From NCBI RefSeq assembly GCF_026278345.1, contig NZ_CP111085.1, positions 5,118,282 through 5,182,281 on the forward strand: a DNA stretch of 64,000 nt. The letters run 5' to 3'. Below, in pieces: positions 24,552-33,522 of this stretch. Position 1 is the stretch's first letter, and each line of letters begins with the position of its first letter. This stretch comes from Tellurirhabdus rosea. Lineage in GTDB: Bacteria; Bacteroidota; Bacteroidia; Cytophagales; Spirosomataceae. A program made the position numbers and the translations under genes. The notes below the pieces were generated by a model. It had not been told where the DNA came from. It did not search any database and was given only the letters and a program-made list of their open reading frames with translations.

Positions 24552-27500
24552 ATGGGTATGAAAAAAAGGCTTTACCTCCTTGTGCTGGGCTTATGCTGCA
24601 CTTTCCCGGCCCTTGCCCAGGACGCCATTCCGCTGAAAGGCGACGAACTGTTTGGCTCCCTGCGGGCGCGCCACATCGGCCCGGCCCTGATGAGCGGCCG
24701 GGTGTCGGACCTCGAAGGGCACCCTACCGACGCCCGGGTATTGTACGTCGGCGCGGCGGGCGGCGGTGTCTGGAAAACGACCGACGGAGGCGTTACCTAC
24801 AAGCCCATTTTTGACAAACACGCGCAATCCATCGGCGCCGTGGCCGTTGACCCGAAAGCTCCGGATCAGGTGATCTGGGTCGGGACGGGCGAATGCTGGA
24901 CCCGCAACAGCGTGACCATCGGCGACGGCGTTTACAAAACGACCGACGGCGGACAGAACTGGACCCGCATGGGCCTCGAAAAATCCGAACGGATCAGCGC
25001 CGTTAAAATCGACCCGAACAATCCGGCTACGGTCTACGTCGGCGTGCTGGGTGCACTCTGGGGGCCGAGCGCCGAACGGGGCGTTTACAAAACGACCGAC
25101 GGCGGCAAAACCTGGGAAAAGATTCTGTTCGTGGACGAAAACACGGGCTGCGCCGACTTGGCCATCGACCCGAAGGCGCCGAACACTCTGTATGCTTCGT
25201 TCTGGGAGGCCCGCCGTACGGCCTGGTCGTTCAATTCGGGCGGAACCAAAAGTGCGCTTTACAAATCGACCGACGGCGGCAAGACCTGGAACAAGATCCA
25301 CAACGGTTTTCCCGGCGGGAAACTGGGCCGAATCGCGGTGGCGATTGCGCCGTCCAGCCCGAACATTCTGTATTCGGTCATCGAATCCGAAACCGCCGAA
25401 ACCAAAGGACTTTACCGCTCCGACGATGCCGGGGCCAGCTGGAAACGGACCAACGGCGACTTTGAACTCACCGTCCGGCCGTTCTATTTTTCCCGCATCG
25501 TGGTAGATCCCAGAAATCCGGAAGTGCTCTGCAAGGCGGGCCTGAGCGGGTCCATCAGTCGCGACGGGGGCAAGACGTTCCGCACGCTCGGGACCATGCA
25601 CTCGGACATTCACGACATCTGGTTCGACATCAACAACTCCAACATGCTGACCGCGGCGACCGACGGCGGTGTGTACCGGTCCTACGACGGCGGCAACGTG
25701 ATGGACATGGTCAAGGGACTGCCCATTTCGCAGTTTTATCAGGTAAGCGTCGACAACAGCAAGCCGTACAAAATCTACGGCGGTCTGCAGGACAACGGCT
25801 CGTGGTACGGCCCCTCGGACAGTCCGGGCGGCATCGAAAACCGGGACTGGTTCTCGGTCGGCATGGGCGACGGCTTCCGGGTGTACCGGCATCCGACCAA
25901 AGCCAACATCGTGTATTCGGAAATGCAGGGGGCCGAGAACCTCTGGCGCTACGATACCGAACGGCGGCAGGCGAAGATCATCAAGCCCTACGCCGAAGCC
26001 AATGACCCCAAACTGCGCTTCAACTGGAACGCCGCCCTGCAGATCAGCCCGCACAAACCCGACCGGCTGTACGTCGGTAGCCAGTTTCTGCACCGCTCCG
26101 ACGACATGGGCGAGACCTGGACCAAGATTTCGCCCGACCTGACCACCAACGATAAGGCCAAGCAGAACCAGGAGGCGTCCGGCGGCCTGAGCGCCGATAA
26201 TTCCGGCGCCGAAAATCACTGCACGATCTTCTCGGTCGCCGAATCGCCGCTGGACGAGGCCCTGATCTGGGTTGGTACGGATGACGGTAATGTGCAGGTA
26301 ACGACCGACGGCGGCAGGACGTGGACCAACGTAATTGCCAACGTGCCGGGCCTGCCCAAAAACACCTGGGCCTACCACGTGGAGCCGAGCCGTTTTGATA
26401 AGGCTACGGCCTACGTGGTCTTCGACGGCCATACGCAGAACGACATGAAGCCGTACGTCTACAAAACGACCGACCTGGGCAGGACCTGGAAATCCATCGT
26501 GACACCCGACATTCAGGGGTTTGCGCGGCATCTGAAAGAAGATCTGGTGAACCCGAACCTGCTGTTTCTGGGAACGGAATTCGGCCTGTTTGTGACGGTT
26601 GACGGCGGGCAGAACTGGTCGCAGTTCCGGAACAACATGCCGCCGGTGGCCGTGCACTACATCGCCCTGCATCCGGAAGAGGCTGATCTGGTGCTGGCCA
26701 CGCACGGGCGCGGCATCATCATCATCGATGACATCAGCCCGCTGCGGCAGGTGACCAAAGAGGTGATAGCCAAAGACCTGCACTTCTTCGAGACCGCGCC
26801 GACCGTCATGCGCGACGACGCGGGGTTTGTGGAAGGCGGCGATGCCGGGGAGTACGTCGGCGAGAACCCCAACCGGTCGGCTAAGATCATTTATTACCTC
26901 AAAAACCGGCACACGTTTGGCAAAATGACGCTCGAACTCTTCGACGAGACCGGCAAACGCCTCACAGACCTGACGCCGGGCAAGGCCAAAGGCATCAACA
27001 TCGTGGACTGGAATTACCGGCTGAAACAGCCCAAAGTCGCCAAGGCCAAAACGCTGGCTTTCGGCGGGTTTACGGCCCCACGGCTGCCGGAGGGCAATTA
27101 TCTGGTGAAGCTGACCAAGGGGGATAAGACCTACGAAACCCGCCTGGCGCTGAAACCCGACCCGAGTTCCATTCATTCGGCCGAAGACCGCAAACAGCAG
27201 TTCGACGTGACGATGAAGCTCTACAACATGTCGGAGCAGCTGGCCTGGCTGGTGGACCAGCTCGACGCCCTGCGCGACGGGGCCGCCGAACGGGTCAAAC
27301 AGAACGACAAGCTCAAAAAAGCCGCCGATCCGCTGCTGAAAGACCTGGATGCGCTGAAAGAATCGCTGGTGATTACGAAGGGAGATAACTACGTCGGGAC
27401 GGCTGACCCGCAGCTTCGGGAAAAGATTGCGACGCTCTACAGCGAAGTGGCGGGCTATTTCGGTCGCCCGTCGAACGCCCAGATGGCGAACCTGAATGTC

Positions 27501-27644
27501 CTGGAAACCCGTCTGAAAGACGCCCAGGCTAAGTTCGAAACTATCAAGGCCACCCGTTACAAAACGTTCGCTGAACGCCTGAGCAAAGAACAACTGCCCG
27601 AAATCAGCCTCAGGTCCTTCGAGGACTTTAAAAAAGAATTATGA
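24552..27644 (+). CDS. Exported BNR/Asp-box repeat protein (VPS10/sortilin-like)
   Basis: 1030-residue exported protein. After a signal peptide (MKKRLYLLVLGLCCTFPALAQ, counted from the second ATG at 24558), about ten Asp-box motifs follow, of the form YKTTDGGxTW (for example VYKTTDGGKTWEKI, LYKSTDGGKTWNKI, LYRSDDAGASWKR, VTTDGGRTWTNV), consistent with two beta-propellers. The C-terminal 250 residues are helical and charged. Homologues are annotated as glycosyl hydrolase or VPS10-like proteins without a proven activity. The stop codon is followed by a heptamer array. Confidence 0.85.
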   Translation: MGMKKRLYLLVLGLCCTFPALAQDAIPLKGDELFGSLRARHIGPALMSGRVSDLEGHPTDARVLYVGAAGGGVWKTTDGGVTYKPIFDKHAQSIGAVAVDPKAPDQVIWVGTGECWTRNSVTIGDGVYKTTDGGQNWTRMGLEKSERISAVKIDPNNPATVYVGVLGALWGPSAERGVYKTTDGGKTWEKILFVDENTGCADLAIDPKAPNTLYASFWEARRTAWSFNSGGTKSALYKSTDGGKTWNKIHNGFPGGKLGRIAVAIAPSSPNILYSVIESETAETKGLYRSDDAGASWKRTNGDFELTVRPFYFSRIVVDPRNPEVLCKAGLSGSISRDGGKTFRTLGTMHSDIHDIWFDINNSNMLTAATDGGVYRSYDGGNVMDMVKGLPISQFYQVSVDNSKPYKIYGGLQDNGSWYGPSDSPGGIENRDWFSVGMGDGFRVYRHPTKANIVYSEMQGAENLWRYDTERRQAKIIKPYAEANDPKLRFNWNAALQISPHKPDRLYVGSQFLHRSDDMGETWTKISPDLTTNDKAKQNQEASGGLSADNSGAENHCTIFSVAESPLDEALIWVGTDDGNVQVTTDGGRTWTNVIANVPGLPKNTWAYHVEPSRFDKATAYVVFDGHTQNDMKPYVYKTTDLGRTWKSIVTPDIQGFARHLKEDLVNPNLLFLGTEFGLFVTVDGGQNWSQFRNNMPPVAVHYIALHPEEADLVLATHGRGIIIIDDISPLRQVTKEVIAKDLHFFETAPTVMRDDAGFVEGGDAGEYVGENPNRSAKIIYYLKNRHTFGKMTLELFDETGKRLTDLTPGKAKGINIVDWNYRLKQPKVAKAKTLAFGGFTAPRLPEGNYLVKLTKGDKTYETRLALKPDPSSIHSAEDRKQQFDVTMKLYNMSEQLAWLVDQLDALRDGAAERVKQNDKLKKAADPLLKDLDALKESLVITKGDNYVGTADPQLREKIATLYSEVAGYFGRPSNAQMANLNVLETRLKDAQAKFETIKATRYKTFAERLSKEQLPEISLRSFEDFKKEL

Positions 27645-27750
27645 ATTGTGAGTTAAAAATTAAGAGTTAAAAGTAAGCTTCGCTGATTCAGGATATTGAA
27701 CAAGCGTAGCTTACTTTTAACTCTTAACTCTTAATTTTTAACTCCTAATT
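27637..27750. repeat. Inverted heptamer-array element, AGTTAAA family
   Basis: Left array 27637-27678 and right array 27709-27750 use AGTTAAA, AATTAAG and AGTAAGC units, with matching pairs in the inner four or five units. The core GCTTCGCTGATTCAGGAT is identical over 18 nt to 10671-10688. The left array overlaps the stop of the Asp-box protein and the right one abuts the queD stop codon. Confidence 0.92.
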
Positions 27751-28165
27751 ATTCTCCGTAGTAATCCACATACTGCTTTGGGGTTTCGACGAGGCGGATG
27801 TGGTGGAGGCGGGCTTCGGTGATGCGGGAGAGGGCGCGTTCCAGAATTTTCCAGATTTCCATTACGAATATTTCGCAGGAAGCCATCTTGCCCTGCATGA
27901 AATCGACGTCGAGATTCAGGTTTTTGTGGTCTACTTTCTCGACAACTTCCCGTTTGATTATATCGCCAAGCTGCTTCAGATCAATGACAAAGCCCGTGTC
28001 CGGGTTCGGTTCGCCTTTGACCGTGACGATCAGTTCGAAATTATGGCCGTGCCAGTTCAGGTTGGCGCAGGGGCCAAACACCTCTTTATTTTTTTCCTCC
28101 GACCAGACCGGGTTGTAAAGCCGGTGCGCCGCGTTGAAATGTTCTTTTCGGGTAACGTAAATCAT
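27749..28165 (-). CDS. queD: 6-carboxy-5,6,7,8-tetrahydropterin synthase
   Basis: 138-residue member of the QueD/PTPS fold. QueD turns 7,8-dihydroneopterin triphosphate into 6-carboxytetrahydropterin in queuosine biosynthesis. Zinc ligands are visible as H14 in NAAHRL and H39/H41 in NWHGHNF, with the catalytic Cys C33 in GPCANLNWHGH and the D79-H80 pair in KVDHKNLN. The C-terminal ETPKQYVDYYGE also fits. A PTPS role cannot be ruled out, but in this clade the queuosine pathway is the likely one. Its 5' leader is about 115 nt from a TAATTTTG -7 element at 28284-28291; no preQ1 riboswitch could be recognised. Confidence 0.9.
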   Translation of the reverse strand: MIYVTRKEHFNAAHRLYNPVWSEEKNKEVFGPCANLNWHGHNFELIVTVKGEPNPDTGFVIDLKQLGDIIKREVVEKVDHKNLNLDVDFMQGKMASCEIFVMEIWKILERALSRITEARLHHIRLVETPKQYVDYYGE

Positions 28166-28283
28166 GGCTGTACAGTCGTAATCCTGATCAAATGCGGCCT
28201 TGTGCCTTCACAATAACCAACATCCGTTTCGGCTTCGGAAGTTCTGAACGGAGTGCAATACGCATGCCGGATCGACTTTTTTG

Positions 28284-28291
28284 CAAAATTA
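28284..28291 (-). promoter_or_regulatory. Putative queD -7 element
   Basis: TAATTTTG on the minus strand fits TAnnTTTG. No good -33 box was found. It lies in the 375-bp gap 28166-28540 between queD and hldD, which otherwise shows no gene; the rest of the gap is AT-rich, with a weak TTCAAC/GTTGAA inverted repeat near 28400-28436. Confidence 0.4.
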
Positions 28292-28540
28292 GGGCCTTCG
28301 GGCTTCTTAAAAAAATCTGCGGGCCGTCAATTCCAGGAATAAGCCAATTCCCTGATGAGTCAACGGGTTAGCCCCGGGAGAAGTGCTTTTGACTTGGAAA
28401 TGTTCAACTATTTCGCGGAATGGTGGATAGGCGGTTGAATTAATTTGCCTTATTTTTACGGGCTGTTAACGAAATGGTAACGGCATTTATTGGGAGTATA
28501 ACAAAGCCAACCTTAAAGATTGCTCAATATTGAGAAAAAT

Positions 28541-29506
28541 ATGGTCATTGTCACTGGCGCCGCAGGCTTTATCGGGAGCTGTCTGATTTCCCGGCTGAAT
28601 CAGGAAAACTTCAATTTTATCATCGCCGTAGATGATTTCTCCAAAACCGAAAAGCTGCCTAATCTGGAAGGGAAACGAATCCAGGAGCGCGTGGACCGCG
28701 AGGCGTTTTTCGACTGGCTGGATGCCAACAACGAAGAGGTTGAGTTTATTTTCCACATTGGCGCCCGTACCGACACCACCGAATTTGACCGCAGCATCTT
28801 CGACCACCTGAACGTCGAATATTCGCAGAAAATCTGGCAGAAGTGCGTCGATTACCAGATTCCGCTGGTCTACGCCTCCTCCGCCGCCACCTACGGCCTC
28901 GGCGAACTCGGCTACGACGACAACGAACAGCTCATTCCGCAACTCCGCCCGCTGAACCCGTACGGCGATTCCAAGAACGACTTCGACATCTGGGCGCTGG
29001 AGCAGGAATGCAAACCGTTTTTCTGGGCCGGTCTGAAGTTTTTCAACGTCTACGGTCCCAACGAATACCACAAAGGGCGCATGGCGTCGGTGATTTTCCA
29101 CGCCTACCACCAGATTCGGCAGAACGACGGCATGAAGCTGTTCCGTTCGCACCACCCGGACTTCAGGGACGGCGAGCAGATGCGGGATTTTGTGTACGTC
29201 AAGGACGTGGTGGAGGTGTGCCTGTTTCTGATGCATCACCGCCGCAACTCCGGCATCTACAACCTCGGCAGCGGTAAGGCCCGCACCTTCCTCGACCTGG
29301 CCAACAATACCTTCAAGGCCATGGACAAAGACTCCAACATCACCTTCGTGGATACCCCGGCCGACATCCGCGACAAATACCAGTACTTCACGCAGGCCAA
29401 CATGAGCAAGCTCCGTTCGATTGGCTATTCGCAGCCTTTCCACACGCTGGAAGAAGGCATTGAAGACTACGTGCGGAACTACCTGACGACGGGGGAGTAC
29501 CTCTGA
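28541..29506 (+). CDS. hldD: ADP-L-glycero-D-manno-heptose 6-epimerase
   Basis: 321 residues; converts ADP-D-glycero-beta-D-manno-heptose to the L-glycero form for the LPS inner core. NADP-binding GAAGFIGS at 6-13 and the YxxxK pair Y141/K145 in NPYGDSKNDFD are present, as in short-chain epimerases of the RfaD/HldD type; GARTDTTEFD near residue 75 is also typical. The start is ATG 28541 (MVIVTGAAGFIG), since the longer frame uses TTG at 28520. Monocistronic, followed by a repeat-rich region with strong hairpins. Confidence 0.93.
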   Translation: MVIVTGAAGFIGSCLISRLNQENFNFIIAVDDFSKTEKLPNLEGKRIQERVDREAFFDWLDANNEEVEFIFHIGARTDTTEFDRSIFDHLNVEYSQKIWQKCVDYQIPLVYASSAATYGLGELGYDDNEQLIPQLRPLNPYGDSKNDFDIWALEQECKPFFWAGLKFFNVYGPNEYHKGRMASVIFHAYHQIRQNDGMKLFRSHHPDFRDGEQMRDFVYVKDVVEVCLFLMHHRRNSGIYNLGSGKARTFLDLANNTFKAMDKDSNITFVDTPADIRDKYQYFTQANMSKLRSIGYSQPFHTLEEGIEDYVRNYLTTGEYL

Positions 29507-29523
29507 CCGCGCGGCGGACCGTC

Positions 29524-29710
29524 GGGATTTACGCTGATTTTAGGATTAACTCAGACGATATGTTTTCCCATAAAAAATGGCTGGTGAAGACACCAGCCAT
29601 TTTTATTTAAAAGAGGCAATAGTGCCAAAACAAACGGCCCGTGTCCTCACGGGCCGTGGTTCGGAGGTACAGCCTATCCTAGCTAATCCCTAAAATCTGC
29701 CTAATCCGGG
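29524..29710. repeat. Composite inverted repeat element, GATTTTAGG family
   Basis: Outer degenerate arms at 29524-29554 and 29683-29710 share GATTTTAGG(G)ATTA. Inside are a terminator hairpin (29573-29604) and a GC palindrome with arms 29634-29643 and 29648-29657 (ACGGCCCGTG). The element begins just after hldD with GCGGCGGACCGTC. The outer arms resemble the elements at 6159-6239 and 50731-50803. Confidence 0.78.
29573..29604. terminator. Bidirectional intrinsic terminator
   Basis: Perfect 14-bp stem AAAAATGGCTGGTG / CACCAGCCATTTTT with a 4-nt loop and T runs on both strands. It can end hldD on the plus strand and the protease gene on the minus strand. Confidence 0.9.
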
Positions 29711-29717
29711 TTCACAC

Positions 29718-31259
29718 TCATTCCCAGATCACCTCGATCACTTCCTGCTTCAGATCCACCGTCGTGCGGCGCTCGCCGTGCTGACGGGTCAGGACCAGTT
29801 TGCCGTTCTGGATGCGGGCCGCCTCCTGGGCCAGCACGTGCATTTCGTCTTTTTTCCGGAAAAGTGAAACGGTCGGTTCGTGGTAGTCGGGGAGTCTGAG
29901 GGCGTAGGTACGGCCCGTCACTTTGATGGATTTGGCCGTAGGCGGCACAAACTGGCCCTGCGCCAGCGCCAGCGCCCGCGATGCCTGCGGGACGCCGTAG
30001 CCCACAAAGTTGTTGCCGTAGGGGTACAGATGGGACGATTTTTCGATGATCGAAATCAGTTCTTTGTTGGTCAGCTTTGGATTGGCCTGCATCAGACAGG
30101 CGGCAAAGCCGGTGATGACCGGAGCCGAAAGCGAAGTGCCGTACAGCGAAAAGCAGGCAACGTTCGGTTTCAGATAGGGCAGAAACTCCGGACCGATGCT
30201 GCTGTAGCCGATGCGGTTCCAGACTTTGGCGTTGGTGGCCCCCACGGCCAGCACGCCCTGCGCGTCGGCGGGCGTCGAGATGATGCGCCACGTCCGGTCG
30301 TCGCCTTCGTTGCCGGCCGACACGATAATCAGCATGCCTTTCTTGTCGGCGGCCAGCTGGGCCGCTTTGCTGATGAGGCTCGTATGGCCGTCCATCTGGG
30401 TTGGCTGGTAATTTTCCTTCGGGTCCGAAAAGCCTTTGGCGTAGCCCAGCGAGGTGTTGATGAGCCGGACGCCTAGGCTGTCCATCCATTCCATCGCCGA
30501 AATCCAGTTGTCTTCTTCGCCCCGGAATTCGCGTCCGCCGTGGTCGGTGCGGGCGAGGTAAAACGTGGCGTCGGTAGCCAGTCCCTGCAGGACGTTATCC
30601 GCCGGGTCGAGGCCCGCAATGGCCGTCATGACTTCCGTGCCGTGAAAATCGGACATGGTTTCCAGCGACTGGAAAAAGCTGTTGAGCGGGCGCGCCGGAT
30701 TGACGTAGTCCCGGATTTCCCGGATTCCTTTCCGGGCGAAAATATGCCGGAGGGCGCCGGTAGAATCGGCTCCGTGGAAGCCCGCGTCGATGACGCCGAT
30801 GGAGACGTTCCGGGCGGTCAGTCCGGCACCGGCAAAGGCTTCGGCCTGAATCTGGGACATGACGGGTGCCATCTGGACGCGCGTTCCCGGCTCGGGGGTG
30901 GTACTGGTGATGATCAGATTGCGGTCAATGGCCGTGAGGTCCTTCACAAACGGAAGTTGCCGGACGCGGGTCGCCTGGTCGGGCGTCAGTTCTGCCGAAA
31001 CGGCGTTGAGCCAGCGGGATTTCAAAGCCGGGCGGATACCCAGACGGGCGAGTTGTTCCACGTAGGCGGTATGAACGGGCTGATCGGTTTCATCGACGGA
31101 TAAACCGCGTTGGTGGCGACTGGCCAGGGCGGCCGGAGAAAGGGAGGGAGGTAAGGAGGAGGGTTTGTCTTTGAGCTGAATCCAGTACCGCGATTGGGCT
31201 TTTACGACACCTGTCTGGCAGAACACCAGCCCCAAAAACAACAGGAGAATTTTTTTCAT
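29718..31259 (-). CDS. S8-family serine peptidase (subtilase)
   Basis: 513 residues: signal peptide (MKKILLLFLGLVFCQTGVVKAQ), a pro-region with an inhibitor-like pattern (residues 23-110), then a subtilisin catalytic domain. The triad is D158 in GVIDAGF, H206 in FHGTEV and S376 in GTSLSAP, with oxyanion N317 in SAGNEG. It is a secreted or periplasmic protease, with a C-terminal 100 residues that resemble neither a sorting signal nor a repeat. Its stop codon falls within the element at 29524-29710. Divergent from the aminopeptidase P gene, with 83 bp between starts. Confidence 0.92.
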   Translation of the reverse strand: MKKILLLFLGLVFCQTGVVKAQSRYWIQLKDKPSSLPPSLSPAALASRHQRGLSVDETDQPVHTAYVEQLARLGIRPALKSRWLNAVSAELTPDQATRVRQLPFVKDLTAIDRNLIITSTTPEPGTRVQMAPVMSQIQAEAFAGAGLTARNVSIGVIDAGFHGADSTGALRHIFARKGIREIRDYVNPARPLNSFFQSLETMSDFHGTEVMTAIAGLDPADNVLQGLATDATFYLARTDHGGREFRGEEDNWISAMEWMDSLGVRLINTSLGYAKGFSDPKENYQPTQMDGHTSLISKAAQLAADKKGMLIIVSAGNEGDDRTWRIISTPADAQGVLAVGATNAKVWNRIGYSSIGPEFLPYLKPNVACFSLYGTSLSAPVITGFAACLMQANPKLTNKELISIIEKSSHLYPYGNNFVGYGVPQASRALALAQGQFVPPTAKSIKVTGRTYALRLPDYHEPTVSLFRKKDEMHVLAQEAARIQNGKLVLTRQHGERRTTVDLKQEVIEVIWE

Positions 31260-31342
31260 TGAGACGAATCTGTCAACTTTATGCCCATTAAATTAAAGAT
31301 AAAATACCAACGTTCCGCTACCGGAGCGGTAAAATTGATTCC

Positions 31343-32647
31343 ATGCGCTACCAACCCATTTCCAGTCAACTGTTTATCCGAAACCGCCAGCGGCTGCTGA
31401 CGATGCTTCAGCCCTACTCGCTGGTCATCCTGCATTCCAACGACATCATGCCCACCAACGCCGACGGGACAATGGGCTTCCGGCAGAACAGCGACCTGTT
31501 TTACCTGACCGGCGTCGATCAGGAAGAAACCATGCTGGTGCTTTGCCCGGACCATCCGGACGAGAAATTCCGGGAAGTGCTTTTCCTGCGCGAAACCAGC
31601 GAACTCATCGAAATCTGGGAAGGCCATAAACTCACCAAGGAAGAAGCCGAGCAGACCTCCGGCATCCCGGCCCGGCAGATTTACTGGACGAGCCAGTTCG
31701 AGACGGTCTTCATCAACATGGTCTTTGAGGCGGAGACGATCTATCTCAACAGCAACGAGCACACCCGGAATTCCTCGGAGGTCGAGTCGCGCGAGAGCCG
31801 CCAGATTCGCCAGTTTCGGGACCGATACCCGCTGCACCATCTGAAGCGGCTCGCGCCGCTGATGCACAACCTGCGGGCGATCAAACAGCCGGAAGAGGTG
31901 GAACTGATGCGGGAAGCCTGCCGGATTACGGAAGCGGGTTTCCGGCGGCTGCTGAATTTTGTAAAGCCCGGCGTGCAGGAGTACGAAATCGAAGCCGAAC
32001 TGCTGCACGAGTTTGTCCGCCAGCGTTCGCGCGGCTTTGCCTACACGCCCATCATCGCCTCGGGGGCCAATGCCTGCGTGCTGCACTACATCGCCAACGA
32101 CCAGCCTTGCAAGGACGGCGACGTCATCCTGCTCGACGTGGCGGCCGAATACGCCAACTACAACGCCGACCTCACGCGCTGCCTGCCCGTCAGCGGACGG
32201 TTTACGCCCCGTCAGAAGGACGTTTACAATGCCGTGCTGCGGGTGATGAACGAGGCGAAGAAAATGCTGGTGTCCGGCAACCTCTGGGATGAGTACCACG
32301 TCGAGGTGGGCAAGGTCATGGAGTCGGAGCTGATTGGACTGGGGCTGCTCAAAAAGCACGAAGTGGAGGCCCAGGACCCGGCCGCCCCGCTCTATAAAAA
32401 GTATTTCATGCACGGCACCTCCCACTTCCTGGGACTCGACGTGCACGATGTGGGGAACAAATACCGGCGTTTCGAACCGGGAATGGTCTTCACCTGCGAA
32501 CCCGGCATCTACATCCGCGAGGAAGGTCTGGGCATTCGTCTGGAAAACAACATTCTCATCACCGAATCCGGCAACATCGACCTGATGGCAACCATCCCCA
32601 TCGAAGCCGACGAGATCGAAGAATTAATGACCAACAAACAGTCGTAA
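31343..32647 (+). CDS. pepP: Xaa-Pro aminopeptidase (aminopeptidase P, M24)
   Basis: 434 residues; removes the N-terminal residue from peptides with Pro in second position. Aminopeptidase P N-terminal domain, then the pita-bread metallopeptidase fold. Metal ligands can be read as the two Asp of DVAAEYANYNADLTR, His in HGTSHFLGLDVHDVG, Glu in CEPGIYI and Glu in IRLENNILI. Cytoplasmic, with no signal peptide. The last codons (CAG TCG TAA) run straight into the 25-bp inverted repeat at 32641-32703, and the converging TetR gene ends with the same CAG TCG TAA. Confidence 0.94.
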   Translation: MRYQPISSQLFIRNRQRLLTMLQPYSLVILHSNDIMPTNADGTMGFRQNSDLFYLTGVDQEETMLVLCPDHPDEKFREVLFLRETSELIEIWEGHKLTKEEAEQTSGIPARQIYWTSQFETVFINMVFEAETIYLNSNEHTRNSSEVESRESRQIRQFRDRYPLHHLKRLAPLMHNLRAIKQPEEVELMREACRITEAGFRRLLNFVKPGVQEYEIEAELLHEFVRQRSRGFAYTPIIASGANACVLHYIANDQPCKDGDVILLDVAAEYANYNADLTRCLPVSGRFTPRQKDVYNAVLRVMNEAKKMLVSGNLWDEYHVEVGKVMESELIGLGLLKKHEVEAQDPAAPLYKKYFMHGTSHFLGLDVHDVGNKYRRFEPGMVFTCEPGIYIREEGLGIRLENNILITESGNIDLMATIPIEADEIEELMTNKQS

Positions 32648-32703
32648 GTCGTAAGTGGCTCCGCCGTTTCCTAGACTTGGCGGAGCCACTTACGACTTAC
32701 GAC
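32641..32703. repeat. Inverted repeat element, GTCGTAAG family
   Basis: Perfect 25-bp arms at 32641-32665 and 32679-32703, loop 13 nt, inner ends GGCTCCGCC/GGCGGAGCC. The left arm contains the pepP stop codon. The arms consist of GTCGTAA units followed by the shared core. The TetR gene on the other side ends in CAGTCGTAA as well. Confidence 0.92.
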
Positions 32704-32713
32704 CGTTTTTGCC

Positions 32714-33358
32714 TTACGACTGTTTCTGACTTTCTTCCTCTTTGAGGGCTAGATCGAGGCCGTGATAGATGCTTTGGATTGCCCGTTCGATGCGCTGCCA
32801 GCCGTCTTCAGACTGCAGGTCAACGTCCAGAATTTTATAACTATATGCCGAGAGCATGCCCAGATGCGTGATGCCCGCCAGCATGACCGCCGTGATGGCC
32901 GCCGGGTCCTTTGACCCGTGCGGGGCAAACTGGGCGACTACCTTCTGCAACGATTCATTGCGGATGTCTGCCAGTTTTTTGCTCAGATCAGAGGTGATGT
33001 TGGCCAGTTCCCACTTGATGAGCTCCTGGGAAGAGCGGCGGCTTTTCAGCTCCCGAAGCAGACTGACCATGTAATCGGTCCAGATACGGCTCCGGTTCTC
33101 CGTGGTCATTCCTTCGGCATTGGATTCCAGAAACTGTTCGTTGAAGAAGGACAGGAAATGGCCCTGCTGGATAAAACGCTCCATCAACCCCTCATACCCG
33201 CCGAAATACCGATATATCAAAACTTTGTTGACTCCTGCTTTTTCGGCAACTGCGTTGATGCCGGCTTTCTCGGCACCCCGTTCGGCAATCACCTCACCCA
33301 GCGCATTCAGGATGCGCTCCATCGTCATCTGCCGATTTCGTTTAATTACTTTTTTCAT
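32714..33358 (-). CDS. TetR-family transcriptional regulator
   Basis: 214 residues: N-terminal TetR helix-turn-helix (RILNALGEVIAERGAEKAGI and KAGVNKVLIYRYFGGYEGLM, residues 14-55), then a helical ligand-binding domain and a charged tail. The start at 33358 is preceded by an inverted repeat TAATTACC/GGTAATTA at 33370-33413, which may be its own operator. The target genes are not evident; the WapI-like gene lies next upstream on the same strand. Confidence 0.88.
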   Translation of the reverse strand: MKKVIKRNRQMTMERILNALGEVIAERGAEKAGINAVAEKAGVNKVLIYRYFGGYEGLMERFIQQGHFLSFFNEQFLESNAEGMTTENRSRIWTDYMVSLLRELKSRRSSQELIKWELANITSDLSKKLADIRNESLQKVVAQFAPHGSKDPAAITAVMLAGITHLGMLSAYSYKILDVDLQSEDGWQRIERAIQSIYHGLDLALKEEESQKQS

Positions 33359-33369
33359 AATACGTCAAG

Positions 33370-33413
33370 TAATTACCGGACAAAAAGCGTGCCTTGCACA
33401 CCGCTGGTAATTA
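33370..33413. promoter_or_regulatory. Inverted repeat, putative TetR operator
   Basis: TAATTACC (33370-33377) and GGTAATTA (33406-33413) are perfect 8-bp arms with a 28-nt spacer, lying 12-55 nt upstream of the TetR start codon. The wide spacing could hold two operators; a regulatory role is inferred from position only. Confidence 0.45.
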
Positions 33414-33522
33414 ATGCCTACAAGATATTCGTGACAATAGTGTCATTATGAGAAACGACAAAGTTACCGATAACTGATATTTTGTTAACTAAAATTGAAT
33501 TAAAAAGGGCAGATGGGTTACT

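Noticed and set aside
24591-27593. Thousand-codon open frame on the minus strand opposite the Asp-box protein
   Set aside because: It is the exact antisense of a gene with a signal peptide and repeated Asp boxes. Its translation has no recognisable domain and the open length is expected in GC-rich DNA with few antisense stops.
28166-28283. preQ1 riboswitch in front of queD
   Set aside because: No preQ1-type pseudoknot pattern or conserved core could be recognised in the leader; it is simply a 115-nt AT-moderate leader.
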